64,000 bases of DNA, taken from contig NZ_CP130565.1 of the NCBI RefSeq assembly GCF_030534335.1, positions 1,447,501 through 1,511,500 of the forward strand. The letters run 5' to 3'. Made by a program: the position numbers and the translations under genes. Each line of letters opens with the position of its first letter. Position 1 is the first letter of the stretch. This document shows positions 9,921 to 17,781 of the stretch, in pieces. This DNA is from Marivirga harenae. Its GTDB lineage: Bacteria > Bacteroidota > Bacteroidia > Cytophagales > Cyclobacteriaceae. Below the pieces are notes generated by a model, which was not told the DNA's origin, ran no database searches, and was given only the letters and a program-made list of their open reading frames with translations.

Positions 9921-9950
9921 CAAATGTATTCCAATAATTATTAACTGCAA
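9921..9950 (-). promoter_or_regulatory. Promoter of the NatAB-like operon
   Basis: Read on the minus strand: TTG (9950-9948), exactly 19 bases, then TACATTTG (9928-9921), a perfect match to the Bacteroidota primary-sigma pattern TTG-N19-TAnnTTTG. It predicts transcription starting a few bases upstream of the GTG at 9901. Confidence 0.75.
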
Positions 9951-9992
9951 TAAATAGATTTATAATTGCATTATTTTGCTGATAAGTGGTTG

Positions 9993-11510
9993 TTAGCCTT
10001 TTTGCAATTGATCAATTAATTTTTCCTTTTGCTCTAACTGTTTTTCTATTCTTTCTTTGGCCTCTTTAACGTCATTTAATTCCGATCTCAACTCTGTTTC
10101 TTGTCGCTCTTGTTGCTCTTGAGTGGCTTGCAATTCCTCCATATTTTGCCTCATCTCTTCCTCTTGCGAATGCAATTGCTCTGATTGCTCCTGCATTTCA
10201 GCTAAAAGATGCTTGGTTTTTTCGTTATTCTTGAGGCTGTTTAGTTGCATGGCAATATTTTCCCCCATTTCTAACATGAAATCTATTTGGTATTGTTCAA
10301 AGGTATGGAATGATGCAATTTCAAAAATGCCGTAGACTTCTTCATTCACAATCATTGGAGTGATCAGAATTGATCTTGGATTAGCATCGCCTAAACCACT
10401 TTTAATGGTAATATAGCTTTCAGGAATCTCGGTTAAGTAAATATAATCTTTCTCTAGATAGCATTGACCTACCAAACCTTCTCCAGGATTCATTTTTCTT
10501 TCCAAATGCTTTTTACGATTAAAGGCGTATGCAGATTTTAGGGTAAGCATCAAATCCTGATCATTTTCATTTTCCAATAAAAATAATGCTCCTTGATTAG
10601 CCTCTAAATACTTCACCACAAAGGTGATAATCTTATCTGTTAATACTTTTAAATCCTCTTCTCCTCTTAGGAGTGAGCCTATTTCCGCTAAACCTTTTGT
10701 AGCCCATGCCCTTTTCTTTTCTTCAATTTGTGCTTTTTCGAGTTGACCTAAAGACTCTTCTAGTTCTTTCTCCTTTTCTGTGGCTCTTCGGTTTTCATCG
10801 GCAAATTGATTAGTAAGCTCTTGTGCTTTGTCGAATTCTTTTTGATTGAGTCTCTGCAAAAAGATAAATAGAAACCCTCCTAACAAGAACGCTCCAAACA
10901 GAACTGTAGTCCTGATCCAGGCTTGCTGAAAGGTGGAGTTGTCAAAGCTGGTATCAAAATAGTTATTTAATTCATGAATGTAGAGGACTGGAATTATGGA
11001 AATGATAAATGCTGGCAACCAAAATTGAGCTCTTTTATAATCAAATAAGCTAAATGCAATTAAAGAACCGACAATTTGGAAGGCATAAATTTCCTTGAGA
11101 ATCATATCTTCTGCTTGCATGATAACTGCATGTAGCATTCCTATTACCAATGCCGGCATAATAGACATTAGAAATCTACTCAGAACATTCAATCCAAAAT
11201 AGGAGGTGCTCAATACAATCACATAAGCGACCAGGCCATATAGGCAATACGGCAAAACCTCGGGTATGACTAATCCAGAAATTATAGCATAAAAGCTAAT
11301 GATAATAATCAAAGCCAAATTAAGAATATTCCCTAATCTTATTTTAGTCTTAACGGAATCAGATATGTTATCTGTGATTCCAAACTCGACTATCCTTGTA
11401 AATATGTTCATAATGAATTGATTAATATGAAGCCTTTTCCAAAAGCTATCTTTGTAAAAATATGATAAAGCATTAGAAAATACACCCCTCTTCCAGATTT
11501 TTTTAGCCAT
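9993..11510 (-). CDS. Membrane GAF-domain coiled-coil signalling protein
   Basis: 505 residues. Five or six membrane helices span about residues 45-220 (including LNLALIIIISFYAIISGLVI and TTVLFGAFLLGGFLFIFL). A coiled coil (about 225-265) then leads into a GAF domain (about 270-425, with GALFLLENEND, GEGLVGQCY and SILITPMIVNEEVYGIFEIAS). The C-terminal 80 residues are an almost pure E/Q/K coiled coil. There is no kinase, cyclase or phosphatase domain, so it probably senses a ligand and signals by protein contact. Similar GAF plus long coiled-coil proteins are frequent in Cytophagales. An ATG at residue 32 or so would drop a basic leader and is possible. Confidence 0.75.
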   Translation of the reverse strand: MAKKIWKRGVFSNALSYFYKDSFWKRLHINQFIMNIFTRIVEFGITDNISDSVKTKIRLGNILNLALIIIISFYAIISGLVIPEVLPYCLYGLVAYVIVLSTSYFGLNVLSRFLMSIMPALVIGMLHAVIMQAEDMILKEIYAFQIVGSLIAFSLFDYKRAQFWLPAFIISIIPVLYIHELNNYFDTSFDNSTFQQAWIRTTVLFGAFLLGGFLFIFLQRLNQKEFDKAQELTNQFADENRRATEKEKELEESLGQLEKAQIEEKKRAWATKGLAEIGSLLRGEEDLKVLTDKIITFVVKYLEANQGALFLLENENDQDLMLTLKSAYAFNRKKHLERKMNPGEGLVGQCYLEKDYIYLTEIPESYITIKSGLGDANPRSILITPMIVNEEVYGIFEIASFHTFEQYQIDFMLEMGENIAMQLNSLKNNEKTKHLLAEMQEQSEQLHSQEEEMRQNMEELQATQEQQERQETELRSELNDVKEAKERIEKQLEQKEKLIDQLQKG

Positions 11511-11665
11511 TTGTTACAATCAGTAACCAATTTAATTTATATGATTTGTGCAAAAGAGTCACTATAACACTCTCAGGGCAATTAATCATATTTTTCTATG
11601 ACGTAGATCATGGTTTCGCTAGCATTTACCGCCCACCTTTACATCATAATTAAAAGTCAAAAGCT

Positions 11666-12223
11666 ATGAGAAATTTAATGATCATAATGATGCTGTTTTT
11701 TGCACCCTTGGTGTACGGACAGCAATTAACGGTAAACGAAAGCAATACTAAACTAAGCATTGATGGAACTTCCACAGTTCATGATTGGACAATTGAAGCT
11801 GAGGAGTTCGATGGAAAAGCGGATGTGGAAATAAAAGGCGATGCTTTACAAAGTATTAAAAGCTTAAGTTTTAATGTGCCGGTGAAAAGTTTGAAAAGTG
11901 GAAAATCTGCAATGGATGATAACACTTATGAAGCTTTGAAAGCTAAAAGTCATCCGGTTATCAAATATGAATTCCGCTCAATGGATAATGTAAAAGTGGA
12001 TGGAAATAAGACTACTATGAGTACAAAAGGCTTACTAACTATCGGAGGAGTGAGTAAAATAGTCAATATGAATGTAACAGCAGATGCAAGTAATGGCATT
12101 GCATTCAGCGGAGATATCACCTTCAAAATGTCTGTTTTTGAAATTGACCCACCTACTGCGGTATTTGGAACAATCAAAACAGGCGATCAAGTAACCATAA
12201 AATTTAATGCACAATATAAATAA
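11666..12223 (+). CDS. YceI family protein
   Basis: 185 residues with a signal peptide (MRNLMIIMMLFFAPLVYGQ). The mature part is a YceI-type lipocalin-like barrel: GTSTVHDWTIEAEEFDG early, then the family core SLSFNVPVKSLKSGKSAMDDNTYEALKAKSHPVIKYEF, and an end strand DQVTIKFNAQY. YceI proteins bind isoprenoid or fatty lipids in the periplasm. The next gene, an outer-membrane barrel, begins 30 bases later, and a second YceI-like protein follows that, so the three probably act together at the outer envelope. The ligand is unknown. Confidence 0.88.
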   Translation: MRNLMIIMMLFFAPLVYGQQLTVNESNTKLSIDGTSTVHDWTIEAEEFDGKADVEIKGDALQSIKSLSFNVPVKSLKSGKSAMDDNTYEALKAKSHPVIKYEFRSMDNVKVDGNKTTMSTKGLLTIGGVSKIVNMNVTADASNGIAFSGDITFKMSVFEIDPPTAVFGTIKTGDQVTIKFNAQYK

Positions 12224-12253
12224 ATCAAAGACAACAATTTAAATAAGAAAACC

Positions 12254-13543
12254 ATGAAAACGTTTTTTAGATTCACAATGATCGCCCTCTTAATGGGCTT
12301 TGCGCAAGTGCTTTTCGCACAGGACGGTAGAAACCTACAGTTTTTCAGACCAGTAGGGCAACCAGGATTAAATGTATTTGAAACTTCAAAAGCTGATACA
12401 GTAGAATATGAAGGAATTAAAGTAAGAGTAGGTGGTGATTTTGCCATGCAATTTCAAGGCTTAAGTCAAAGTAATGACGCTGCGGCTGGTTCAGGTTTAG
12501 AATTGAAAGAGTTGAATAGCAATATGAACTTACCTACTGCAAACTTAAATTTAGATGTTCAAATGTATGATGGAGTAAGATTACACTTACGTACCTATTT
12601 ATCTGCTCGTCACCACGCGGAAGCATGGGTAAAAGGGGGTCACTTACAAATTGATAAATTGGATTTCATTAGCGAAGGTTTTATGGAAGGTGTAATGAAA
12701 TACACAACCGTAACCGTAGGTTTGGATGAGTTTAATTATGGTGACGCACACTTCAGAAGAACTGATAATGCAAGAGCCATTTACAACCCTTTTGTCGGTA
12801 ACTATATCATGGATGCATTCTCTACTGAAGCTTTTGGTGAAGTAACTGTTCAAAACAATGGATTATTGGCAGTAGTTGGGGTTACAAACGGTAAATTAAA
12901 CCAAAGCGTAACTTCTGGAACGGATAATAAATTATCTTTCTACACCAAGTTAGGATTTGACAAACAAATCAGTGATGATTTCAGAGCCCGTTTAACTGGT
13001 AGCTGGTATGTAAATACTGGAACAAGTACTGGAACTTGGTTGTACGGTGGTGACCGTGGAGGTTCTAGATATTACCAAGTATTGCATACAGTAGGAAATG
13101 ACGCGCAAGGTGTTGCGGCTCAAGGAAGCGATTTTGATGGCAGATTTAATGCGAGATTCACCAAGATATCTGCAGTACAAATCAACCCATTTATTAAAGC
13201 AGGAGGATTTGAATTCTTCGGTATCTATGAAGTAGCTAGCGGTTTGAATGAAGGTGATGGTGCCATGACTCAAATTGCAGGTGAAGCACTGTACAGATTT
13301 GGAGCAAATGATCGATACTACATTGGTGGACGTTATAATACCGTAAACGGTAAAATGGCTGAAGCTGCAACAGAGGACATGAACATTAGCCGATTGAACT
13401 TCGGTGGTGGTTGGTTCTTAACCGATAACATCATTACTAAAGTAGAGTATGTAAATCAACAGTATAATGGTGATGCGTGGGCAGGACGATTTGCAGGAGC
13501 AGAATTCAAGGGTGTGATGATTGAAGCAGCAATTAGTTTCTAA
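12254..13543 (+). CDS. Outer-membrane beta-barrel (porin-like) protein
   Basis: 429 residues. Signal peptide of about 23 residues ending LFAQ. The mature protein alternates short amphipathic strands ending in aromatic residues and finishes with a strand terminating in phenylalanine (KGVMIEAAISF), the usual BAM recognition end of an outer-membrane barrel. Glycine-rich turns and tyrosines are frequent (YYIGGRYNTVNGK, FGGGWFLTDNIITKVEYVNQ). It resembles the porin-like proteins that sit beside YceI genes in Bacteroidota, but no substrate specificity can be read. Lies 30 bases after yceI and 98 bases before the second YceI-like gene. Confidence 0.75.
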   Translation: MKTFFRFTMIALLMGFAQVLFAQDGRNLQFFRPVGQPGLNVFETSKADTVEYEGIKVRVGGDFAMQFQGLSQSNDAAAGSGLELKELNSNMNLPTANLNLDVQMYDGVRLHLRTYLSARHHAEAWVKGGHLQIDKLDFISEGFMEGVMKYTTVTVGLDEFNYGDAHFRRTDNARAIYNPFVGNYIMDAFSTEAFGEVTVQNNGLLAVVGVTNGKLNQSVTSGTDNKLSFYTKLGFDKQISDDFRARLTGSWYVNTGTSTGTWLYGGDRGGSRYYQVLHTVGNDAQGVAAQGSDFDGRFNARFTKISAVQINPFIKAGGFEFFGIYEVASGLNEGDGAMTQIAGEALYRFGANDRYYIGGRYNTVNGKMAEAATEDMNISRLNFGGGWFLTDNIITKVEYVNQQYNGDAWAGRFAGAEFKGVMIEAAISF

Positions 13544-13641
13544 TTTGAAGCATCTTGTTTAGGGAAAGGCGGTGGAGCAATGCTTCATCGCTTTTTTTTA
13601 AATTAAACAAAACGTAATTTACCCTTGGATTAAAAAGCTAA

Positions 13642-14220
13642 ATGAAATTTTCATTTCTACATATTCTACTTCTTTCTCTGATTGGGCTTTCTCCTGTTTT
13701 TGGACAGAACAGCAAGAAACTGGTGAAAATCAATACCCAAACCTCATATGTGGAAATCCATGGAACCACAAATGTTAATAGTTTTAATTGTAGCTACCGT
13801 GCTAACCTACCTGAAAATGAATTTGAAGTAGCTATTTACCAAAAAGGAAATGAGATAGAAATTCAACATGAGGCACTTTTCCTAAAAGTCCTCAATTTTA
13901 AATGCCCCAATTCCCAAATGACGGATGATTTCCATGATTTATTAGAATACGAGAATTATCCCTACATCATTTTTAAAATGACTAAAATCACAGATCACAA
14001 TATGGCTCATATTATGATTGAGATGGCCGGAGAAAAACAGAATTATAAAGTAAAAGTAGAAAATAGCCTTCATAATAATGCAATTACTTCTAGTGCAATA
14101 ATGCAGCTTTGCATCACAGATTTTGGACTAGAAGCACCTGAAAAGTTCTTCGGAATGGTGCAAGTCAATGAGAATATTGAAGTAGAATTCAAGATAGAAT
14201 TAAATATGTACGATAAATAA
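13642..14220 (+). CDS. Divergent YceI-like secreted protein
   Basis: 192 residues, signal peptide ending SPVFGQ. It keeps the YceI skeleton: a GTTNVNSFNCSY start, a central MTDDFHDLLEYENYPYIIFKM segment equivalent to the core of the upstream YceI, and a final strand EVEFKIELNMY. The LKS-x-K signature of the first copy is replaced by LNFKCPNSQ, and several cysteines appear. It is likely a paralogue with changed ligand specificity. Its stop codon overlaps the palindrome in front of the DUF2975 gene. Confidence 0.7.
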   Translation: MKFSFLHILLLSLIGLSPVFGQNSKKLVKINTQTSYVEIHGTTNVNSFNCSYRANLPENEFEVAIYQKGNEIEIQHEALFLKVLNFKCPNSQMTDDFHDLLEYENYPYIIFKMTKITDHNMAHIMIEMAGEKQNYKVKVENSLHNNAITSSAIMQLCITDFGLEAPEKFFGMVQVNENIEVEFKIELNMYDK

Positions 14221-14252
14221 TTATTGTTTAACAATAATTTTGTTTAGTTTTG
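14220..14252 (+). promoter_or_regulatory. Promoter overlapped by a palindrome before the DUF2975/HTH pair
   Basis: TTG (14224-14226), 18 bases, TAGTTTTG (14245-14252) fits the Bacteroidota promoter pattern. A perfect inverted repeat, AATTATTGT-TTA-ACAATAATT, covers the TTG element and ends just before the -7 box. It could be an operator for the HTH protein encoded two genes on, or a weak terminator for the preceding gene. Confidence 0.55.
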
Positions 14253-14276
14253 CCAATAATAAATAAAAGTAGAACT

Positions 14277-14798
14277 ATGAAAAGTAATCTTATCTTATCT
14301 ATTAGTGCAGCATTGATGCAGGTGGCAAGGGTTGTTATTGCCTTATTAGCAGGTTTAATTATCGTAATGTTTATCGGTTCATTCGTAAACGACACTATCG
14401 TTCTTTCAGAATTCTTAAAATCAGTATCTTTATCTGGTACAGGTTCGGGCCACATTGTTTATAATTTAAGAGAGGGTAATTTTTGGGTATCTTTCTTTGT
14501 GATTATCCAAAATCTGGCCATACTAATTGTCTGGTTTCTGATATTGGGATATGGAAAGGAAATTATGATTAATATAAAGAGTATCAGAACTTTTGCTAAA
14601 GATAACGTAAAAGCATTTAGTAGAATAAGCAGCTTAGCTTTACTATTAGTAATCATCCAGTTCATTGCTCTTAGCCCTGGTAAAATTGGACTCAAAATAG
14701 AGTTTAGCTACGTATTTTTTGCTTTTGCGGCAATTATTTTAACCCAGGTTTTTAAAGAAGGACAGAGGTTATTAGAAGAAAATGAATTAACTGTTTAA
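14277..14798 (+). CDS. DUF2975 family membrane protein
   Basis: 173 residues from the ATG at 14277; a TTG at 14250 in frame lies inside the promoter and is rejected. Four membrane helices: LMQVARVVIALLAGLIIVMFIGSF, FWVSFFVIIQNLAILIVWFLILGYG, SLALLLVIIQFIAL and FSYVFFAFAAIILTQVF, followed by the family's typical terminal EGQRLLEENELTV. DUF2975 proteins are nearly always encoded just upstream of a YozG-like Cro/C1 regulator, as here (4-base gap). The function of the pair is not established; a membrane sensor or modulator of the regulator is a reasonable inference. Confidence 0.8.
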   Translation: MKSNLILSISAALMQVARVVIALLAGLIIVMFIGSFVNDTIVLSEFLKSVSLSGTGSGHIVYNLREGNFWVSFFVIIQNLAILIVWFLILGYGKEIMINIKSIRTFAKDNVKAFSRISSLALLLVIIQFIALSPGKIGLKIEFSYVFFAFAAIILTQVFKEGQRLLEENELTV

Positions 14799-14801
14799 AT
14801 C

Positions 14802-15008
14802 ATGCCTATAGTCGTAAATGTAGATGTCATGTTGGCCAGAAGAAAAATGCAATCGAAAGAATTGGCTGAAATCATTGGGGTAACAGTTGCTAATTTATCA
14901 ATTTTAAAAACGGGCAAAGCTAAAGCGATCAGATTTTCCACTTTAGAAGCTATTTGTAAAGCTTTGGATTGTCAACCTGGCGATCTGTTGGAATATCGGG
15001 AAGAGTAG
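14802..15008 (+). CDS. YozG-like Cro/C1 family regulator
   Basis: 68 residues, essentially one helix-turn-helix domain: MLARRKMQSKELAEIIGVTVANLSILKTGKAKAIRFSTL..., then ICKALDCQPGDLLEYREE. This is the short HTH protein partnered with DUF2975. It probably autoregulates through the palindrome at the promoter of the pair (inference). It is the last gene before the polysaccharide locus. Confidence 0.85.
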   Translation: MPIVVNVDVMLARRKMQSKELAEIIGVTVANLSILKTGKAKAIRFSTLEAICKALDCQPGDLLEYREE

Positions 15009-15071
15009 AATTTTATTCAAGCTTTTTATTTTAGCTATTTCAAATTTTTAGGGTGATTTTCGATTGACAAT

Positions 15072-15110
15072 CTTCTAACTCTAAACTTCTAACTCTTTCC
15101 CCTATATTTG
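15072..15110 (+). promoter_or_regulatory. Tandem CT-rich repeat and -7 box before wzm
   Basis: CTTCTAACTC occurs twice in tandem (about 15072-15095), a short version of the CT-rich repeats seen at 16.0 and 33.7 kb. It is followed by TATATTTG (15103-15110), a perfect -7 box. No TTG lies at the expected distance, so the promoter is only half supported. Confidence 0.4.
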
Positions 15111-15149
15111 TAAATTAATTTAAAACGCTGTATATCATTCTCAAGTAGC

Positions 15150-15977
15150 ATGGAAAAACTAGTTGTTGACGCTTCCAAACCGAAATGGCACATTAATTTG
15201 AAGGAATTATGGGCTTACCGAGATTTGTTTTACATTTTGGCCTACCGAGATTTGAGAGTTCGATATGCTCAAACATTTTTAGGTTTAGCCTGGGCATTTA
15301 TTCAGCCATTAGCCACTCTTGTGATCTTTACGGTAGTTTTTGGAAGAGTAGCGCAAGTTGATACTGGTGGAATTCCTTACCCGCTCTTTGCTGTATGCGG
15401 AATGGCTTCCTGGTCCTATTTTTCTTTCGTATTGAATCAATCGGGTAATTCTATTATTGGTGCCCAGGAGATGGTGAAGAAAATCTATTTTCCTCGTTTG
15501 GTAATTCCATTATCAAAAGCATTAGTGGGATTTGTAGATTTTGCCATAGCTTTACTATTTGTGGTGATTTTAATGATCTATTATGGGTTTATTCCATCAG
15601 CTAATATTGTTTATCTGCCCATCTTTATTGCCTTAACCATTATTTCAGCACTGGCAGTCGGAATTTGGCTAAGCGCTTTGACTATTCGATACCGTGATTT
15701 TCAGCACGTAGTCCCCTTTTTAGTACAGTTTGGATTATATGCGACTCCCGTAGGTTATCAAGCTAAAGATGTGTTTAACAGAATTCCTGATTGGGCCTCC
15801 TTTGTCTATTATGCAAATCCTATGGCAGGTGTGGTAGAAGGTTTTAGATGGAGTTTGCTAGGCGGTGACCCACCCAGTATTTTTGCTTACTTCTCTTTTA
15901 GCATAGTTATTCTCCTTTTCATCACTGGACTTCTGTATTTCAAAAGAGTAGAGAAAGTAATGGCGGATATAGTGTAG
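15150..15977 (+). CDS. wzm: ABC-2 polysaccharide export permease (Wzm type)
   Basis: 275 residues. An N-terminal cytoplasmic segment contains YRDLRVRYAQTFLGLAWAFIQPL, the hallmark of polysaccharide ABC-2 permeases, followed by six membrane helices. It would form the inner-membrane channel that flips undecaprenyl-linked O-antigen or capsule glycans, with the Wzt ATPase at 17.8 kb. The two halves are separated by the antiterminator and a decayed region, while in most loci they are adjacent. The last segment (LYFKRVEKVMADIV) is the expected cytoplasmic tail. Intact. Confidence 0.9.
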   Translation: MEKLVVDASKPKWHINLKELWAYRDLFYILAYRDLRVRYAQTFLGLAWAFIQPLATLVIFTVVFGRVAQVDTGGIPYPLFAVCGMASWSYFSFVLNQSGNSIIGAQEMVKKIYFPRLVIPLSKALVGFVDFAIALLFVVILMIYYGFIPSANIVYLPIFIALTIISALAVGIWLSALTIRYRDFQHVVPFLVQFGLYATPVGYQAKDVFNRIPDWASFVYYANPMAGVVEGFRWSLLGGDPPSIFAYFSFSIVILLFITGLLYFKRVEKVMADIV

Positions 15978-16000
15978 AAGCTAGAGCCTAGAATCTAGAC

Positions 16001-16064
16001 TTCTTCTGCCTAACTTCCCACTTCCAACATCCATCTCCCAACTTCGCTCTTCTGACTTCCAACT
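16001..16064. repeat. CT-rich degenerate repeat tract
   Basis: Repeated variants of AACTTCC and CTTCCAAC make up this tract between wzm and the antiterminator. Similar text occurs at 15072-15095 and, inside a gene, at 33721-33753. It has no coding signal. Confidence 0.5.
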
Positions 16065-16117
16065 CACATTCTTCATCGAAATCAGTTAAAATCCTTTTTA
16101 TAAACTGTGAGAAGCAT

Positions 16118-16125
16118 TAATTTTG
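16118..16125 (+). promoter_or_regulatory. -7 box of the antiterminator gene
   Basis: TAATTTTG at 16118-16125 is a perfect -7 box; the -33 position has TTT rather than TTG. The predicted start site, about 16131, lies close to the ATG at 16144. Confidence 0.5.
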
Positions 16126-16143
16126 GATAATATATTATAATTT

Positions 16144-16668
16144 ATGGAACATTGGTTTGCTATTTACACGAAATCCAGAACGGAGAAGAAGGTTGCAGAT
16201 AGGCTTGCCGATCAGCATATAGAAGTCTATTGCCCAGTCCAAACGGTATTACGACAGTGGTCAGATAGAAAAAAGAAAGTAAAAGTTGCTGTTTTCCCTT
16301 CCTATGTATTTGTAAAGTTTCAAGATGATCATGAGCGATTGCGGATATTGCAAACTCCAGGTGTGGTGAACTTCGTACGTCATTTGGGTGCAGATGCAAA
16401 AATTCGCCCCAAGGAAATTGAAGCCATACAAAATTTGTTGGGAGAATATGAGGAAGTAAGTGTGGAGCCCCTTGAAAAAGGTGATAAAGTGCAAATACAG
16501 CACGGAGGTATGAAAGGACAACAAGGTAAAATAATTATCGCTCAAAAAGACAAAGTAATTGTATATATTGAAAGTCTAGGCCTAAGCTTAAAAGCAGAGG
16601 TAAGCAAGGCCAAAGTGAAAAAAGTTGGAAAAGAGGAAGATAATAAGGGTAGGAAGTATCATTTTTAG
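16144..16668 (+). CDS. UpxY/RfaH-like NusG-family antiterminator
   Basis: 174 residues. The NusG N-terminal domain spans about residues 1-105: HWFAIYTKSRTEKKVADRL at the start, IEVYCPVQTVLRQWSDRKKKV and PSYVFVKF in the middle. A KOW domain follows (about 115-165, with KGDKVQIQHGGMKGQQGKI). In Bacteroidota such specialised NusG paralogues (UpxY) let RNA polymerase read through long surface polysaccharide operons. Its place at the head of this locus fits that role. No UpxZ-type inhibitor gene follows. Confidence 0.88.
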   Translation: MEHWFAIYTKSRTEKKVADRLADQHIEVYCPVQTVLRQWSDRKKKVKVAVFPSYVFVKFQDDHERLRILQTPGVVNFVRHLGADAKIRPKEIEAIQNLLGEYEEVSVEPLEKGDKVQIQHGGMKGQQGKIIIAQKDKVIVYIESLGLSLKAEVSKAKVKKVGKEEDNKGRKYHF

Positions 16669-17162
16669 TGGAGTTACTGCAATAGCGCAAGCGTCCGTTT
16701 GTGCTTGTTTGCTGATACTGAAAAGCTTGTATTGTTGAGAAACCTGGTCCAATCAGTCGCTTGAACCATTGAGAGGAATGTTTCAGCATATTGGTCTGAC
16801 GGTTGTACCGGTTTGACTGGTAAAAAGAGAATAGTGATAAATTTTCTTTCTACTACTTCATTAAATTCTGTGCCCATCCCCCATTGGGGGATTATAGGAG
16901 GCTAGCTAAGTTCCAAAAATGGGACTGAAAGGGCGGAGCCGTAATCGGAGCAAAGTGGGGATCACGAAAACTGAAAAACATCTTCAAACCAGATGCCAGC
17001 TTTAAGTAAGAGTTCTAGAGATCCATAATATTATTTGAGGTTATAATCGAATCTAAAAACAAAACCACGACAACAATATCCCTGTTAAGTTAAAAAATGA
17101 AATTGCATAATTTAATTTTTAAATTGAATTGTGTAAATTATAGTAATTGAAATCTAATTATC
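16669..17162. other. Decayed, non-coding stretch with relics
   Basis: About 490 bases without an intact gene. Visible pieces: a short imperfect hairpin near 16685-16710 (GCAAGC...GCTTG), CCCCCATTGGGGGATTATAGG near 16876 that shares GGGGATTATAGG with the insert in the PKD gene at 33.7 kb, a degenerate CTGAAAGGGC repeat at about 16924, and a fragment of a second wzt (16968-17000). It looks like a scar of past rearrangement. Confidence 0.5.
16968..17000 (+). pseudogene. Relic fragment of a second wzt
   Basis: These 33 bases encode K-L-K-N-I-F-K-P-D-A-S, identical to residues 32-42 of the intact Wzt (17875-17907). The DNA differs at four positions, all third codon positions. A stop follows three codons later. 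The match points to a remnant of a diverged wzt homologue rather than a recent partial duplication. Confidence 0.55.
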
Positions 17163-17381
17163 ATGGACATTCAAACAAAAAAGCTATCACTAATTAATAG
17201 AATTATTCAGCATAAGGATGAAAGTACCTTAGATAAAATTGCCTTGATATTTGAAGAAGATAAGTTACAAGACTTAACCGAGCAGGATATTATTCAACGC
17301 TCTGAAAAAGCCGAAAAAGATTATAGAGAAGGTAAGGTTTTTTCTACAAAAGAGCTATTGAAAATTACGGAAAGTTGGTAG
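17163..17381 (+). CDS. Antitoxin-like protein of a RelE/ParE-type module
   Basis: 72 residues. Charged, helical protein with the C-terminal pattern SEKAEKDYREGKVFSTKELLKITESW found in Bacteroidota antitoxins of RelE/ParE systems; the tail normally wraps the toxin. The N-terminal half would dimerise or bind DNA. It starts at an ATG and ends one base before the ATG of the broken toxin gene. With the toxin dead it may be a free-standing remnant, or may neutralise related toxins elsewhere (inference). Confidence 0.6.
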   Translation: MDIQTKKLSLINRIIQHKDESTLDKIALIFEEDKLQDLTEQDIIQRSEKAEKDYREGKVFSTKELLKITESW

Positions 17382-17382
17382 G

Positions 17383-17689
17383 ATGAAGATACTTTGGTCT
17401 GAACAGTCTGTTTAAGCACTGGAAAAAAATAGTCAAATTTTATAAAAGAATTGCTGGTGAGGATGTTGGCATTAGAATCCAAACTGAAATTGTAAATGCT
17501 ACTGTAAAACTTGAAGACCATCCTAAAATTGGTAGAATAGATCCTTTATTAACCTTTAAAAATTTAGGACATAGATACCTAATTAGCGGTCACTGCAAAA
17601 TTTTTTACGATATAATAGATGATGATATTTTGATCACAGATGTTTTTGATAAACGTCAAGCACCAAATAAAATCAAAAAAGATATTTAA
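17383..17689 (+). pseudogene. Broken RelE/ParE family toxin
   Basis: Translation begins M-K-I-L-W-S-E-Q-S-V, then meets TAA at 17413-17415. After a further change of frame at a run of seven A (17423-17429), an open stretch gives VKFYKRIAGEDVG..., ILITDVFDKRQAPNKIKKDI, ending at the TAA 17687-17689. This is clearly the body of a RelE/ParE mRNA interferase or gyrase toxin of about 100 residues. Two independent lesions (a stop where Lys or Glu is expected, and a +1 frameshift) argue for real decay rather than a single base-calling error. Confidence 0.75.
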
Positions 17690-17781
17690 TAATACAGATT
17701 CTTTGTGCCTTCGAGCCTTTGTGGTTAGCCCAAAGCCTTAGGCTTTCAAAAAATTAAACTTAGCGAGAAACCAAACAAAAT

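Noticed and set aside
16673-16877. Minus- or plus-strand genes in the scar after the antiterminator gene
   Set aside because: All frames are short, interrupted, overlap in opposite directions and show no protein-family pattern.
17163-17689. Ribosomal slippage at the A7 run producing an active toxin
   Set aside because: A TAA stop lies ten bases before the run in the starting frame, so slippage alone would not restore the protein.
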